NCBI GenBank assembly: GCA_016927065.1
Contig: JAFGNJ010000002.1
Location: 1 to 64,000 of the forward strand
Source: Deltaproteobacteria bacterium
Lineage (GTDB): Bacteria; Desulfobacterota; B13-G15; RBG-16-54-18
Direction: 5' to 3'
Length of the DNA: 64,000 nucleotides
In this document: positions 1 to 13,569 of the stretch, in pieces
Layout: every line of letters begins with the position of its first letter
How positions within the stretch are numbered: the first letter of the stretch is position 1
Position numbers and translations under genes: made by a program
Notes under the pieces: generated by a model
What the model was told of the DNA's origin: nothing
What the model saw: the letters and a program-made list of their open reading frames with translations, nothing else
Database searches by the model: none

Positions 1-276
1 TATTGGAAAGCCGGGGATATGCTTCAGGTGCGCGATGACCTGAGGGATATAGACTATAACTACACCTATGACAAGCTCCATAGGCTGCTCACCGAGACCA
101 ACACCGGCGCGTATGCGCCGCTTGCCTTTACCTACAACGCCATCGGCAACATCATGACAAAGACCGTGGGGAGCACTACCTTTGACTATGCGTACGATAC
201 GGCTCACAAACACGCGGTCAAGACCATCACCATAAACAGCACCCCCTATCAGGTAGAATCGGGGTCAGGTCTTTGA
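1..276 (+). pseudogene. RHS-repeat protein fragment, interrupted
   Basis: The frame is open from the left edge of the window, so the 5' part lies outside. The visible residues carry YD-type repeats typical of RHS/YD proteins (YDKLHRLLTETNTG, FTYNAIGNIMTKT, FDYAYDTAHKH), which are large secreted or toxin-delivery shells. The reading frame runs into the left inverted end of the transposable element that starts at 262 and stops at 274-276 inside it, so the natural C-terminus is lost. I see no continuation of RHS sequence after the right end of the element at 1188. Repeat identity is clear; the size and function of the original gene cannot be judged. Confidence 0.75.
262..274 (+). repeat. Left 13-bp inverted end of the Y1 element
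   Basis: GGGTCAGGTCTTT is exactly complementary to 1176-1188. The match stops at the next base on both sides. The stop codon of the interrupted RHS frame (274-276) overlaps its last base. Confidence 0.75.
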
Positions 277-313
277 TCTTGATATTTTTGCTGAGCTATG
301 ATAAGGTTCTTCT

Positions 314-1165
314 ATGGCTCGTCCTTTGCGCATCGAGTACCCCGGGGCTGTCTATCATGTTACCAGCCGAGGGAATGAAAAGAAGGCCGTATACAAAGAC
401 GACCATGACCGCGAGACCTTCCTCACTACCCTTCAGCACGTCACGAAACGATATAATTGGTTCTGCCACGCCTACTGCCTTATGGACAACCACTACCACC
501 TACTCATCGAGACCCCCGAAGGTAATCTTTCTATAGGCATGCGACAGTTGAACGGAGTCTACACCCAGCTGTTCAACCGTCGGCACAAAAGGACCGGCCA
601 CCTCTTTCAGGGGAGATACAAGGCCATCCTTATCCAAAAAGATACGCATGTACTGGAAGTCTGCCGATACGTCGTTTTAAACCCTGTCCGAGCGGGGATG
701 GTTGAGCGGCCTTACGACTGGCAGTGGTCCAGTTATCATGCCACAGCAGGGCAGGGGAAAGCACACCCCAGCCTTACCGTAGATTGGGTGCTTGGTCAAA
801 TGAGCAGCAAGAGGCGTGTGGCGGAGAAGGAATATCGTCAGTTTGTTCAAGAGGGGATGGAAAAGAAATCGCTCTGGTCAGAGGTTAAGGGACAGGCCAT
901 ACTCGGCGACAATACATTCGTGGACAGCCTTATTGAGTATCTGGCAAGGCACAAAGACGTGGCCGAGATCCCGAAGACTCAACGATACATAAACAGACCG
1001 ACGCTTGATCAGATTTTCCAGGAGGATATACTGAGGGACAAACGCAAGCGTGATAAGAAGATAGTTGAGGCAGTTGACACCTATGGCTATCGGCAGAGTG
1101 AGGTTGCCCGCCATGTGGGGATGCATTATTCGACGATAAGCAATCTTGTGCGGGGAAAGGGATAA
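314..1165 (+). CDS. REP-associated tyrosine (Y1) transposase
   Basis: 283-residue HUH-family single-strand transposase of the IS200-like/RAYT group (older name DUF1568). The N-terminus MARPLRIEYPGAVYHVTSRGN is the family signature. The metal-binding HxH pair is H60 and H62 in DNHYHLL, and the likely nucleophile is Y119 in CRYVVLNPVRAG. A C-terminal helix-turn-helix (about residues 245-280, QSEVARHVGMHYSTISNLV) should bind the element ends. It cuts and joins one DNA strand at short palindromes. The frame is intact with all catalytic residues, so the protein may be active. It starts at the ATG 40 bases inside the left inverted end. Confidence 0.92.
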   Translation: MARPLRIEYPGAVYHVTSRGNEKKAVYKDDHDRETFLTTLQHVTKRYNWFCHAYCLMDNHYHLLIETPEGNLSIGMRQLNGVYTQLFNRRHKRTGHLFQGRYKAILIQKDTHVLEVCRYVVLNPVRAGMVERPYDWQWSSYHATAGQGKAHPSLTVDWVLGQMSSKRRVAEKEYRQFVQEGMEKKSLWSEVKGQAILGDNTFVDSLIEYLARHKDVAEIPKTQRYINRPTLDQIFQEDILRDKRKRDKKIVEAVDTYGYRQSEVARHVGMHYSTISNLVRGKG

Positions 1166-1175
1166 TACCAAAATA

Positions 1176-1188
1176 AAAGACCTGACCC
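1176..1188 (-). repeat. Right 13-bp inverted end of the Y1 element
   Basis: AAAGACCTGACCC is the exact reverse complement of 262-274 and lies 10 bases after the transposase stop codon. It marks the probable right boundary of the element. Confidence 0.75.
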
Positions 1189-1244
1189 TCTGCGCGGTGC
1201 GCGGGACATCCTTCATCCCTCCTTGCCCCGTACAATTAAACACC

Positions 1245-1274
1245 TTTACAACCCCTCTTTAAACCCCTTATAAT
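1245..1274 (+). promoter_or_regulatory. Sigma-70-type promoter
   Basis: TTTACA (1245-1250) and TATAAT (1269-1274) are separated by 18 bases. The next gene starts at 1303 with a purine-rich AAGGGGG ribosome site just before it. The perfect -10 box and short leader make this the likely promoter of the secreted protein gene. Confidence 0.6.
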
Positions 1275-1302
1275 AGCTGCACATATATAAGGGGGATATG
1301 GT

Positions 1303-1950
1303 ATGAGAAAGATCCTTTGTCTGCTGATTATGCTTGTTACCCTCTGCACAGCGGCGTATGGCCAGGATGAAGAGGAGGGGTCGCAATCCCCAGCCCCGGC
1401 CCTTCAATTTGATCAAGATCAGCTTTTAATTCGTCTTGCTACCCTTAAGCCATTCAAGCCTGATAAAGGCCAGTCTCAGCCAGGATATACCTTCGTTGTC
1501 ACCCAAGAAGATTTTAGAAACTCCTTGAATTTTCTGGCAGATGAGAGAGTTGATCAAATCATGGAAAATTTTGGCGTTGCTGTGGCTTTTTCATTCAAGG
1601 ACGATACGCAATTTTTGATTCTGACACAGTGGCAAGATCACGAATCTGCCAAGCAATTTATACAGATAGAGCAAGAATTGTGGCGGTTCAAGGATAAAGC
1701 ATATCAGGAATATATAAAAAGGGTCGTCTATGAAGAGATAGACGTCGCAAATGATGAAAAGGCCCTGCTTACGAGAAAGACACTTGCGCAGGCCGGGCAA
1801 AAACAAGATGTTACCACGTTTGTATCAGCGAGAAAAAACACATTTTTTGAATGTACCCTTATTGGTGACTATAACGACCGCGAGGTGAAAAAACTTATTC
1901 TTCAAATTTGGAAACATATAGAATCAGAAGAGAAGAAAGAAGCGCGATAA
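1303..1950 (+). CDS. Secreted protein of unknown function
   Basis: 215 residues. A classic signal peptide (MRKILCLLIMLVTLCTAAYG, cleavage probably after AYG) is followed by an acidic, proline-containing linker and a mixed alpha/beta body from about residue 40. The body is rich in aromatic and charged residues, has one late cysteine, and has no metal-binding motif I recognise. A good promoter and an AAGGGGG ribosome site precede it. It is a single-gene unit between the Y1 element and the convergent holA. I do not recognise the family. It is most likely periplasmic, or outer-membrane-associated without a lipobox. Confidence 0.75.
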   Translation: MRKILCLLIMLVTLCTAAYGQDEEEGSQSPAPALQFDQDQLLIRLATLKPFKPDKGQSQPGYTFVVTQEDFRNSLNFLADERVDQIMENFGVAVAFSFKDDTQFLILTQWQDHESAKQFIQIEQELWRFKDKAYQEYIKRVVYEEIDVANDEKALLTRKTLAQAGQKQDVTTFVSARKNTFFECTLIGDYNDREVKKLILQIWKHIESEEKKEAR

Positions 1951-2006
1951 GTAATTGGTCGTAAAGGTTACTACTTCGTTTGTACCGTTCAGGCAGAATA
2001 ACGGAA

Positions 2007-2993
2007 TCAGGGTCTTGATAGTTGTAAGATCAGCTCCTCCAGAAGGAGTCGGTTTGATAAAGAGCTGCGCTTGAGATGCAGATCGGTCTCCCACAGCGTC
2101 ACCATAGCTCGCTGCAAGGCCCCCTGGGAGAATCCTTTGGCCTGGGCGGATAATTCTTTAAGGTAATAGGGATTTGTGATCCCCAGCAGCTTTTTGACCT
2201 CCGCTGTTTCCTCACCTTTTGTCAGGATCTCCTTCGTCATCAAAAGATGACGGAACTGTCGGGAGATCATCCCCAGGATTTTCAAAGGATGCTCCCCGCT
2301 TTCCCAAATCTTTCCAAGTACCCGGAAGGCCCTCTTGAGATGCCGTTCACCAATGGCCTTCGTGAGTTCAAAGATGGCGGTGACCCGAACTTCTGACACC
2401 ACTCCCTCCACATCCTTTATCTCTATTCTCCTCTTGTCTCCGATATACATGGAGACTTTAGCTAGTTCATTCCGTAGCCCTTGGAGGTCCCCACCGATGG
2501 CCTCTTGTATATACCCCACCGCATCGGGGGCAATCTCCTTGCCCATTTCCCGGGCGATCGTATGGATCCAAGAGGGGATCTCACGCTGGGAGGGGTGTTT
2601 GAGTTGAAAGGCACCATCTTTTACCTCTTTGATGAACTCTGCGGGTACCTTTTCCGCGATAAAGATCAAGGCGGTCGTGGGGGAGGGGGAGCGCAGGTAC
2701 GGTATGAAGGCCTGCAGGTCGCTCTGGCTGTAGTGGTGGACCCTCTTGACCAGGACTACGCGACGCTGGGCCATGCAGGGGAGGGTGTTGCAGGCGGTGA
2801 TGACCTCTGCTGGCGGCGTCTGGTCCGCATCGTACGAGGCGCAATTGAGTTCTCCCAATTGGGGAAGGAGGGCATCGACTATGTTCTCGCGAGCCCTCTC
2901 AATGAGATATGCCTCGTCCCCGTACAAGAGATAGAAAGGACGAACCTTTCCCTTGTTCAGTTCCTCGTCTAGACGACCACTATCCGTCCTCAG
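2007..2993 (-). CDS. holA: DNA polymerase III delta subunit
   Basis: The clamp-loader delta subunit opens the beta sliding clamp. The sequence shows the HolA pattern LDEELNKGK..PFYLLYGDEAYLIERA at the N-terminus, the central AAA+-like region (NTLPCMAQRRVVLVKRVHH), and a C-terminal bundle ending LLLEELILQLSR. Length fits the family (about 306 from the TTG at 2925-2927, about 328 from the CTG at 2991-2993). The TTG would delete the first beta strand, and no ATG, GTG or TTG lies between it and the lptE stop at 2997. The homologous N-terminus is therefore read from a CTG (2991-2993) or another unusual start. It is the last gene of the xerC-to-holA operon and follows lptE in the same frame. Confidence 0.85.
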   Translation of the reverse strand: MRTDSGRLDEELNKGKVRPFYLLYGDEAYLIERARENIVDALLPQLGELNCASYDADQTPPAEVITACNTLPCMAQRRVVLVKRVHHYSQSDLQAFIPYLRSPSPTTALIFIAEKVPAEFIKEVKDGAFQLKHPSQREIPSWIHTIAREMGKEIAPDAVGYIQEAIGGDLQGLRNELAKVSMYIGDKRRIEIKDVEGVVSEVRVTAIFELTKAIGERHLKRAFRVLGKIWESGEHPLKILGMISRQFRHLLMTKEILTKGEETAEVKKLLGITNPYYLKELSAQAKGFSQGALQRAMVTLWETDLHLKRSSLSNRLLLEELILQLSRP

Positions 2994-2996
2994 GGT

Positions 2997-3521
2997 TTAA
3001 AACCTTTCTTTAATCTTGATATAGATTGTTTCGGCCAGATCATCGGCGATCACGCGAATGGCCGCGTTTTTTCTCCCCTCCTCGACCATCACGTCGGATG
3101 AGGCAAAATATTCCTCAGAACCCGTGATATCATTACCCTGCCAGATGATCTCATTATTCTCCCTGTGGACCAGGAGGAGGTCAAGGGTGACCGTGGCCCG
3201 ATATTCGCTCACCCGTGCCTCCTCATCATAGGCAAGAGAGCGAACCGTGATGGATGTAATGGTGCCCTGCAAGGTAGCCTCTGCCTTTTGTTCGCTCACG
3301 ATCTTTACTTCATGCCGGTAGATAAACTCCCTGCGCAGTGCGGAGACAAAGATCGCGCTGAGATTGGCTTCCTTGGTTTTATTTTCCAGGGGTCCTATGG
3401 CCAGGGAGGTGATCTCGTCCGGGAATTCTCCCCCTCTGCCCATGAGCTTATACCCGCACCCGAGGGGCGTAGAGATGAGGATGGTGATCACAATTAAGAT
3501 GCTTATGCTTTTTATGCGCAT
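2997..3521 (-). CDS. lptE: LPS-assembly lipoprotein LptE
   Basis: 174 residues. A lipoprotein signal ends STPLGC (lipobox cysteine near residue 22) and is followed by [27 protein letters not shown], which matches the LptE family opening. LptE plugs the LptD barrel at the outer membrane and helps place lipopolysaccharide. The later region, with the [17 protein letters not shown] strand and a closing helix, also fits. It overlaps the 3' end of leuS by 10 bases and precedes holA; the leuS-lptE-holA order is common in Proteobacteria. The LptD partner is at 47.7 kb. Confidence 0.87.
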   Translation of the reverse strand: MRIKSISILIVITILISTPLGCGYKLMGRGGEFPDEITSLAIGPLENKTKEANLSAIFVSALRREFIYRHEVKIVSEQKAEATLQGTITSITVRSLAYDEEARVSEYRATVTLDLLLVHRENNEIIWQGNDITGSEEYFASSDVMVEEGRKNAAIRVIADDLAETIYIKIKERF

Positions 3522-5995
3522 ACGATGTTGACCAACTTCTTGGGTACGAAGATGGTCTTTTTTACCTCCTTTCCGTCTATATGTCGTCGCACCTTGGGGC
3601 TAGCCAAGGCAATCTTCTTCACCTCTTCCTCTGCGGCTGAGACGGGGACGAGGAGGCGATCGCGGAGCTTGCCATTTACCTGAACCACGACGGTGATCTC
3701 CTCCTCGGCAATGGCCTCCTGGTCATACTGGGGCCAGGTGGCCGTGACGACGCTCTCTTTCTTTCCCACGGTCGCCCACAGCTCTTCTGCCACATGGGGG
3801 CAAAAGGGGGAGAGGAGCATTATAAGCGATTCTACGGTCTCGTGCCAAAGCGATCTGGCCTGAGGGGTGTCCTCAATGGCATCCTTGGTCTGGTAGAGGT
3901 GGTTTACCAGTTCCATGACTGCGGCGATGGCGGTATTGAAGTGGAACCGCTCGATATCCTCCGTTACTTTTTTGATGGTCTTGTGGGTCTTGTTTCGCAT
4001 CTCCCAGAGCTCGGGGGTGAGGTCCGTTTTCCCTCCCACGAAGGGATTTTCTTCGATCCTCGCCCTTACCTCATAGACCAGCCTCCAGATGCGATGGAGA
4101 AAGCGAGAAGCACCCTCTACCCCTTCCGCTTGCCACTCCAGGTCTCGTTCCGGAGGGGCGGCGAAGAGGCTGAAGAGGCGGGTGGTGTCGGCCCCGTATT
4201 GTTTGATCAAATCCTCGGGGTCCACGATGTTCCCTTTCGACTTGGACATCTTGGCCCCGTCCTTGATGACCATCCCCTGGGTGAGGAGGTTGGTGAAGGG
4301 CTCATTGCAAGACACCATATCGATATCCCGCAACACCTTGGTAAAAAACCTGGCGTAGAGGAGGTGGAGGATGGCGTGTTCTATCCCCCCGATGTACTGA
4401 TCAACCGGCATCCAATGGTCCACCTGCTCCCTCTCAAGGGGTTCGCGATCGTAATCAGGGCAGGTGAAGCGGGCAAAGTACCAAGAGGACTCCACAAAGG
4501 TATCCATGGTATCGGTCTCCCTCCTCGCTGCCCCCCCACAATTGGGGCAGGTGGCCTCTATAAAAGAGGGCAGATCTGGCAACGGAGACGCTCCGCTCGC
4601 CTTCGGTCCTACATTGAGGGGGAGGACCACGGGGAGGTCCTCTTCTCGAACAGGCTGAATACCGCACTGATCACAGAAGATGATGGGGATGGGGGCGCCC
4701 CAATACCGCTGCCGTGAGATCCCCCAATCGCGCAAACGGTAGTTCACGGCCCGCTTGCCGATCCCCTTTTCCTCCAGATAATCAACAATGGCCTCCATGG
4801 CCTGACGGTTTTCCATGCCGTCAAAGGGGGCGGAGTTGACCATGATCCCATCCTCGATATAGGCCTCGGTCATGGTGGCCGGATCGAGGGTTTCCCCCGG
4901 CGGCTGGATCACCACGATCATCGGTATCCCGTACTTTCGGGCGAACTCAAAGTCCCGCTGATCGTGGGTGGGCACGGCCATGATGGCCCCGGTGCCGTAC
5001 TCCATGAGGACGAAGTTAGCGGTGTAGATGGGCATCTGCGCTCCGGTGAGGGGATTGGTGCAGTACGCCCCCAGAAAGATCCCTTCCTTCTCCATATCCT
5101 CGGCGGTGCGTGTGATCAGGTCCTGCCGCTTGACCCGCTCCGCAAAGGTCCGTACCTCGGCCTCTTGGTCTTTTCCTTTGGAGAGTTCTAATACTAAAGG
5201 GTGCTCCGGTGCCAGGACCATGAAGGTGGCGCCGAAAAGGGTGTCCTGGCGGGTGGTGAAGATGGTGATGGCCCCGCTGCCGTCCTCCAGGGGAAAAGCC
5301 ACTTCCGCCCCGACGCTTTTACCGATCCAGTTCTTCTGCATGGTGATGACCCGCTCCGGCCAGCCAGTGAGTTTATCACAGTACTCCAGTAGCTCCTCGA
5401 CATAGGCGGTGATCTTAAAGAACCACCCTTCAAGTTCTTTTTTGTCCACCTCACCGTGGCATCTCCAGCAGGCCCCCCCCTCAACTTGTTCGTTGGCCAG
5501 GACCGTTTGACACACCGGACACCAGTTGACGAGGGACTTTTTGCGGTAGACCAACCCTCGCTCATACATGCGGACGAAGATCAGCTGCTCCCATCGGTAG
5601 TAGTCCACGTCGCAGGTGGCCAGCTCTCGGTCCCAATCGTAGCTGAATCCCATGCGTTTGAGTTGTGATCTCATATAGGAGATGTTGTCATGGGTCCACT
5701 GAGCGGGATGGATCTTGTGCTCCAGGGCGGCGTTTTCCGCTGGCATGCCGAAGGCATCCCATCCCATGGGGTGCAAGACGCTATACCCCTGCATCTGCTT
5801 ATAGCGGGCCACTACGTCTCCGATGGAGTAGTTCCGGATATGCCCCATGTGGAGCCTGCCTGAGGGATAAGGGAACATCTCGAGGAGGTAATATTTCTCC
5901 CGCTTCGGATCCTCCCCTGCCCGGAAGAGCTTTGCATCTTCCCACTGGCGCTGCCAGCGCTCTTCTATCTCTTGAGGATCGTACCGCTCCTTCAC
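3512..5995 (-). CDS. leuS: Leucyl-tRNA synthetase
   Basis: 827-residue class I synthetase that charges tRNA-Leu. The HIGH-type motif is HMGH in [16 protein letters not shown] and the KMSKS loop is [17 protein letters not shown]1 editing domain is present ([22 protein letters not shown]), as is a zinc-type insertion (CPVCQTV...CWRCH and CDQCGI...CPNCGG). Length is normal for bacterial LeuRS. The start is a GTG at 5993-5995 that overlaps the argG stop as GTGA, implying translational coupling. It sits in the xerC-to-holA operon directly upstream of lptE. Confidence 0.97.
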   Translation of the reverse strand: MKERYDPQEIEERWQRQWEDAKLFRAGEDPKREKYYLLEMFPYPSGRLHMGHIRNYSIGDVVARYKQMQGYSVLHPMGWDAFGMPAENAALEHKIHPAQWTHDNISYMRSQLKRMGFSYDWDRELATCDVDYYRWEQLIFVRMYERGLVYRKKSLVNWCPVCQTVLANEQVEGGACWRCHGEVDKKELEGWFFKITAYVEELLEYCDKLTGWPERVITMQKNWIGKSVGAEVAFPLEDGSGAITIFTTRQDTLFGATFMVLAPEHPLVLELSKGKDQEAEVRTFAERVKRQDLITRTAEDMEKEGIFLGAYCTNPLTGAQMPIYTANFVLMEYGTGAIMAVPTHDQRDFEFARKYGIPMIVVIQPPGETLDPATMTEAYIEDGIMVNSAPFDGMENRQAMEAIVDYLEEKGIGKRAVNYRLRDWGISRQRYWGAPIPIIFCDQCGIQPVREEDLPVVLPLNVGPKASGASPLPDLPSFIEATCPNCGGAARRETDTMDTFVESSWYFARFTCPDYDREPLEREQVDHWMPVDQYIGGIEHAILHLLYARFFTKVLRDIDMVSCNEPFTNLLTQGMVIKDGAKMSKSKGNIVDPEDLIKQYGADTTRLFSLFAAPPERDLEWQAEGVEGASRFLHRIWRLVYEVRARIEENPFVGGKTDLTPELWEMRNKTHKTIKKVTEDIERFHFNTAIAAVMELVNHLYQTKDAIEDTPQARSLWHETVESLIMLLSPFCPHVAEELWATVGKKESVVTATWPQYDQEAIAEEEITVVVQVNGKLRDRLLVPVSAAEEEVKKIALASPKVRRHIDGKEVKKTIFVPKKLVNIVCA

Positions 5996-7194
5996 CGCCC
6001 CAACAACCTCCTGATCCTCAGCCGCAAGGCGTTGAGCCTGATGAAACCCTCGGCGTCTTTGTGTCGATAAACCTCGTCCTCCTCGAAGGTGGCAAACCCG
6101 CTGTGGTAGAGGGATTTATCCGATTTCCTGCCGACCACCGTGCAATTCCCCTTGTATAACTTCAGCCTGACGGTCCCGGTGACATCGCGCTGGGTTTCGT
6201 CCACGATCGTCCGCATCAGGTCCATCTCCGGTGAGTACCAGTAGCCGTAATAGACGAGCTCCGCTATCTTGGGGATGAGTGAATCGCGCAGGTGCATCAC
6301 CTCGCGATCCATGGTGATCGATTCTAGGGCCCGGTGGGCGCGGTGGAGGATCGTGCCGCCGGGGGTTTCATAGACCCCTCGGGATTTCATCCCGACATAT
6401 CGGTTCTCCACCATGTCCATCCTGCCGATGCCGTGTGCCCCGCCCAGTTCGTTGAGCTGCGCGAGGAGTTGTGCCGGAGTGAGCTTCTTCCCGTCGACGC
6501 CGACGGGGATGCCTTCGGCAAAATCTATCTCACAGTACAGGGGTTTATCCGGGGCCTGCTCCGGAGCCGTTGTGAGGACGAACATCGCATCCTCGGGCTC
6601 TCGCCACGGGTCCTCCAAGATACCCCCTTCGAAGCTGATGTGCAAGAGGTTCCTGTCGCTGCTGTAGGGTTTGGCGGGGATGGCGGTGATGGGAATACCC
6701 CGATCCTTGGCATAGCGGATCAGGGCCTCGCGGGAGCGGAGGTCCCATTCGCGCCAGGGGGCGATGACGCGTATGTTGGGGTCGAAGTGATAGTAGGTGA
6801 GTTCAAAGCGCACCTGGTCGTTCCCCTTGCCCGTGGCGCCGTGGGCCACGGCGTCGGCCTGTTCTTTACGCACCACCTCCATTTGCCCCTTGGCGATGAG
6901 AGGGCGGGCGATGGAGGTACCGAGCAGGTAGCCCCCCTCATAGACGGCGTTGGCCTTGACCAGGGGAAAGACGAAGTCCCGGACGAATTCCTCCTTGAGG
7001 TCCTCGACATAGACTGCGCTCGCCCCGGCGGCTGCCGCCTTCTGGCGCACCTCTTCCACCTCCGCGCCCTGGCCGATGTCGGCGCAGAAGGCGATGACCG
7101 CGCATTCGTATTCCTCCTGCAGCCACGTCAGGATTACCGAGGTGTCCAATCCGCCCGAATAGGCCAATACGATCTTTTTAACGTCCTTGCTCAT
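5992..7194 (-). CDS. argG: Argininosuccinate synthase
   Basis: 400 residues. It joins citrulline and aspartate using ATP, the penultimate step of arginine synthesis. The N-terminal ATP-pyrophosphatase motif is [11 protein letters not shown], followed by [16 protein letters not shown] and the [19 protein letters not shown] region of ArgG. The C-terminus [11 protein letters not shown] is complete. It overlaps argF by 17 bases at its start and leuS by 3-4 bases at its end. No argH is visible in the window. Confidence 0.97.
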   Translation of the reverse strand: MSKDVKKIVLAYSGGLDTSVILTWLQEEYECAVIAFCADIGQGAEVEEVRQKAAAAGASAVYVEDLKEEFVRDFVFPLVKANAVYEGGYLLGTSIARPLIAKGQMEVVRKEQADAVAHGATGKGNDQVRFELTYYHFDPNIRVIAPWREWDLRSREALIRYAKDRGIPITAIPAKPYSSDRNLLHISFEGGILEDPWREPEDAMFVLTTAPEQAPDKPLYCEIDFAEGIPVGVDGKKLTPAQLLAQLNELGGAHGIGRMDMVENRYVGMKSRGVYETPGGTILHRAHRALESITMDREVMHLRDSLIPKIAELVYYGYWYSPEMDLMRTIVDETQRDVTGTVRLKLYKGNCTVVGRKSDKSLYHSGFATFEEDEVYRHKDAEGFIRLNALRLRIRRLLGR

Positions 7195-8112
7195 TGCGCT
7201 CCCCTGTTCCCATCAAGAGGGCCAAGATGGCCTTTTGTACGTGGAGTCGGTTCTCCGCCTGATCGAAGACCACGGAATGCGGGCCATCCATCACCTCGTC
7301 GGTGATCTCCTCCCCCCGGTGTGCGGGGAGACAGTGCATCACGATCACATCCGCCCGGGCCCCCTGGATGAGTTCTGCATTGACCTGGTATCCCTGGAAG
7401 GCCTTGATTCGCTCTGCGCGCTCCCCTTCTTGTCCCATGCTGGCCCAGACATCGGTGTTGATCACATGTGCTCCCTCTACCGCCTCTTTCTGATCGTGGG
7501 TGAGGATGATCTGAGATGATCCCTCCCTTTGCGCCCGCGAGAGAATCTTTTTATCGGGCTCATACCCAGGGGGGCAGGCGAGCCGGAGGTCGAAGCCGAG
7601 CCTCAGGGCCCCATTAATCCAGGAGTTGGCCACGTTGTTGCCGTCCCCCACATAGGCCACCTTCAGGCCGTCACAGCCCCCCCGGTGCTCCCCTATGGTG
7701 AAGATGTCGCTCAGGATCTGGCAGGGGTGTAGTTGGTCGCTCAGGCCGTTGATTACCGGGATTGAGGCGAAGCGTGCCATATCCTCCACCCGCTCTTGGT
7801 CAAATGTCCTGATCATGATGCCGTCCGCATACCTGGACAGGACGCGGGCCGTATCCGCAATGGCCTCCCCCCGCGCCAAGTGGGTATCCTGGGGGTTTAA
7901 GAAGAGGGCGTGCCCCCCCAAGTGGTACATCCCCACCTCGAAGGAGACCCTAGTCCTGGTCGAGGGCTTCTCGAAGACCATGGCAAGGGTGTGCCCCTCC
8001 AGGGGCCGGTACGGGCGGTGCTGGCGCTGCATCTCCTTGAGCTCTGCCGCCTTCTGGAGGAGGGCCTCGATCTCTTCACGCGCGAGGTCATATATGCTGA
8101 TCAGGTCTTTTT

Positions 8113-8116
<4 letters not shown>
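7178..8116 (-). CDS. argF: Ornithine carbamoyltransferase
   Basis: 312 residues. It makes citrulline from ornithine and carbamoyl phosphate. The carbamoyl-phosphate loop is [11 protein letters not shown], the second site is [11 protein letters not shown], and the ornithine-binding and catalytic segment is [12 protein letters not shown]. Length is standard. The start at 8116 overlaps the argD stop (ATGA type), and the C-terminal end runs 17 bases into argG. It is one of four contiguous arginine genes in this operon. Confidence 0.97.
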
Positions 8117-11563
<3,447 letters not shown>

Positions 11564-11580
11564 CTCCGTCTCTTCTTTCG

Positions 11581-12108
11581 TTAGAGTTCCTCGATCACGA
11601 TCTGGTCGTTCGTGTATATGCATATCTCCGCCGTTATCCGCATGGACTCATGGGCGATGGCCTTGGCATCCAGCTTCGAGTGCGCTACCAGGGCCCTGGC
11701 CGCTGCTTGTGCATAAGGACCGCCGGACCCGATGGCCACGATCCCGTCATCGGGTTCCACCACATCCCCGTTGCCGGAGATGATGAGAGAGTGGTCTTTG
11801 TCCGCCACGACCAGGAGGGCCTCGAGCCTCCTGAGCAATTTGTCGGTTCGCCAGTCCTTGGCCAGTTCCACGGCCGCCCGCAGGATGTTGCCGTTATATT
11901 GTTCCAGCTTACCCTCGAAACGCTCAAAGAGTGTAAAGGCGTCGGCCGTGGCGCCGGCAAAACCTGCCAGGACCGTATCGTTATAGAGCTTGCGTACTTT
12001 TCGTGCCCGGTGTTTCATTACCGTCGTGTCCAGTGTCACCTGTCCGTCTCCGGCTATCACGATTTTTCCTTTGTGACGCACGGAGAGGATCGTTGTCCCC
12101 TTAAGCAT
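11581..12108 (-). CDS. hslV: ATP-dependent protease peptidase subunit HslV
   Basis: 175 residues, a proteasome-like threonine peptidase. The sequence [15 protein letters not shown] fits processing before T5, which would be the N-terminal nucleophile. The [20 protein letters not shown] segment and the closing [11 protein letters not shown] strand are family hallmarks. It forms a double hexamer capped by HslU for degrading misfolded cytoplasmic proteins. It overlaps the xerC stop by 8 bases and is followed 17 bases later by hslU. Confidence 0.96.
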   Translation of the reverse strand: MLKGTTILSVRHKGKIVIAGDGQVTLDTTVMKHRARKVRKLYNDTVLAGFAGATADAFTLFERFEGKLEQYNGNILRAAVELAKDWRTDKLLRRLEALLVVADKDHSLIISGNGDVVEPDDGIVAIGSGGPYAQAAARALVAHSKLDAKAIAHESMRITAEICIYTNDQIVIEEL

Positions 12109-13033
12109 CTTTTTGTCCTTTTCTGGCTCGCGGATGGGTACGATCGTAGACCTCCATCAGCTTCGCCGAGCTCACATGGGTGTACCGTTGCGTCGTGGAG
12201 AGACTGGTGTGTCCCAGCAGCTCCTGAATACCACGCAGGTCGGCCCCGGCATCCAGCAGGTGGGTGGCAAAGGAATGCCGGAAGGTATGGGGAGAGGTCT
12301 CCTTTACGATCCCCCCCAGGGGGAGGTATTTTTTGATCATCCTGGCCACGCTCCGAGGTGTGAGCCTTCCGCCGCGGTTATTGAGGAACAGGTACTGTGG
12401 GGCGCTCCGCCCCTGTTCCATCAATTCAACCCGGCGCTCTAGGTATGCGCCCAGTGCCTCTGTGGCCTTGGAGCCGATGGGGACAATCCGCTCTTTCCCC
12501 CCCTTTCCCATCACCCTCACCATTCCTCCCCCCAGGTCCAGATTGTGGAGGTTCAGCGCGGTGAGTTCTCCCACCCTGAGGCCGCTGGAGTAGAGTAGCT
12601 CCAGGATTGCGTGATCCCTGCTCCCCAAGGGGGTTGCACCATCGGGGACGGCCAAGAGTCTGAAGGCCTCATCGACCGTAAGGGCATGGGGGAGTTCTTT
12701 CCCCCCTTTGGGGGTCGCCACCATTTTAGCGGGGTTTTTCTCTACGATGCCTTCCCGCTTCAAATACCTGAAGAATGTCCTCAACGTTGCGAGTTTTCGA
12801 ATCACCGATGCCCGCTTCACCCGTTTTCCTTGATAGAGGTGTCCGAGGTAGAGGCGGATCGTCAAGTGATCTATCGTAGCCACATCGGTTGGAAGTTTCT
12901 TCTCTGCCAAAAAATCCGCGAACAGCTCCAAGTCCTTGCGATAGGCCCGACAGGTGTGGGGGGATGTCCCTCGCTCCAAGCCCATATAGTCGATGAATTG
13001 ATTTATCAAGGTATACACTTTGTCCCTCAACAC
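12101..13033 (-). CDS. xerC: Tyrosine recombinase XerC-type
   Basis: 310 residues. The N-terminal SAM-like DNA-binding domain ([23 protein letters not shown]) is followed by a catalytic domain with the R in [26 protein letters not shown] (HxxR), [16 protein letters not shown] (H and the nucleophilic Y). It resolves chromosome dimers at dif together with XerD. The location directly ahead of hslV and hslU matches the xerC-hslVU arrangement in many bacteria, which is why I favour XerC over XerD; the sequence alone does not settle this. It is the first gene of the ten-gene operon. Confidence 0.9.
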   Translation of the reverse strand: MLRDKVYTLINQFIDYMGLERGTSPHTCRAYRKDLELFADFLAEKKLPTDVATIDHLTIRLYLGHLYQGKRVKRASVIRKLATLRTFFRYLKREGIVEKNPAKMVATPKGGKELPHALTVDEAFRLLAVPDGATPLGSRDHAILELLYSSGLRVGELTALNLHNLDLGGGMVRVMGKGGKERIVPIGSKATEALGAYLERRVELMEQGRSAPQYLFLNNRGGRLTPRSVARMIKKYLPLGGIVKETSPHTFRHSFATHLLDAGADLRGIQELLGHTSLSTTQRYTHVSSAKLMEVYDRTHPRARKGQKDA

Positions 13034-13060
13034 ATAAAAAAAGAATTATTGTACACTTTA

Positions 13061-13089
13061 GTTATAAGATATTCAATACGAAAAGTCAA
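13061..13089 (-). promoter_or_regulatory. Promoter of the xerC-to-holA operon
   Basis: On the minus strand TTGACT (13084-13089) and TATAAC (13061-13066) are exactly 17 bases apart, about 30 bases ahead of the xerC ATG. It is the only convincing promoter in front of ten tightly packed genes. No arginine-repressor-like box was recognised beside it. Confidence 0.65.
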
Positions 13090-13250
13090 TGAAAGGCCTT
13101 CCTTTCTCCCCTTATTTCAGCAAAATAGTTTGACAATCGGCGAAAATGGTGGAATATAAAATTATAATGGTATTTAAAGAGGCTATTATCATGAAAGATC
13201 ACTAAGGATACTAAAACGTAAAATAAATAAGAGAGTTTGAGGAGTAAGCC

Positions 13251-13438
13251 ATGAGTACGGCGAGGGAGAAGACGAAGCATATGGATACAGAAGTTAGACT
13301 AACCATACACTGAAGAACAGGATGAAAAGAGTATGATCATAAATGTGATGGAGGGTGGTGATGCAACCCCCCGGAGTTGCCGACAAGGTTATCACCATCG
13401 GTCAAATTAATATCTACGCGAGAGTTCGGGGAGCTTAG
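13251..13438 (+). other. Two very short candidate reading frames
   Basis: The 536-base gap between xerC and the DUF4870 gene contains no ordinary gene. Two tiny frames have ribosome sites. 13251-13313 (20 codons, MSTAREKTKHMDTEVRLTIH) follows a GAGGAG. 13361-13438 (25 codons, MQPPGVADKVITIGQINIY...) follows a GGAGGG. They could be leader peptides or relics of a degraded gene. No homology is recognised and neither has conserved context. A third frame at 13377-13586 runs through the ribosome site of the next gene and looks spurious. Confidence 0.2.
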
Positions 13439-13569
13439 AACTCAAGTAGCCGATGTTGCAATCTTAAAAAGGCAGTGTGTGATACTATTTATTTTTATAA
13501 AGTACAGCGGTATTTTTTTTAGAAATATGTTAAAATTAATCACTCTCAAAAGAGAAAGGAGGTACTGGT

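Larger units (their letters stand above)
262..1188 (+). mobile_element. REP-associated Y1 transposase element
   Basis: The element is bounded by a perfect 13-bp inverted repeat (GGGTCAGGTCTTT at 262-274, its complement at 1176-1188) and contains one transposase gene. Single-copy Y1 transposases (RAYT / TnpA-REP group) flanked by short palindromic ends of this kind are common in Deltaproteobacteria. It lies inside an RHS gene and supplies that gene's premature stop. No target-site duplication is evident, as expected for HUH-type transposition. The exact element ends are inferred from the inverted repeat alone. Confidence 0.7.

Noticed and set aside
3794-4717. 307-codon plus-strand frame opposite leuS
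   Set aside because: Mirror of leuS codons; no start signal and no recognisable domain.
6334-7305. 323-codon frame on the plus strand opposite argG
   Set aside because: Shadow of a GC-rich gene; no ribosome site or family, while argG on the other strand has full catalytic motifs.
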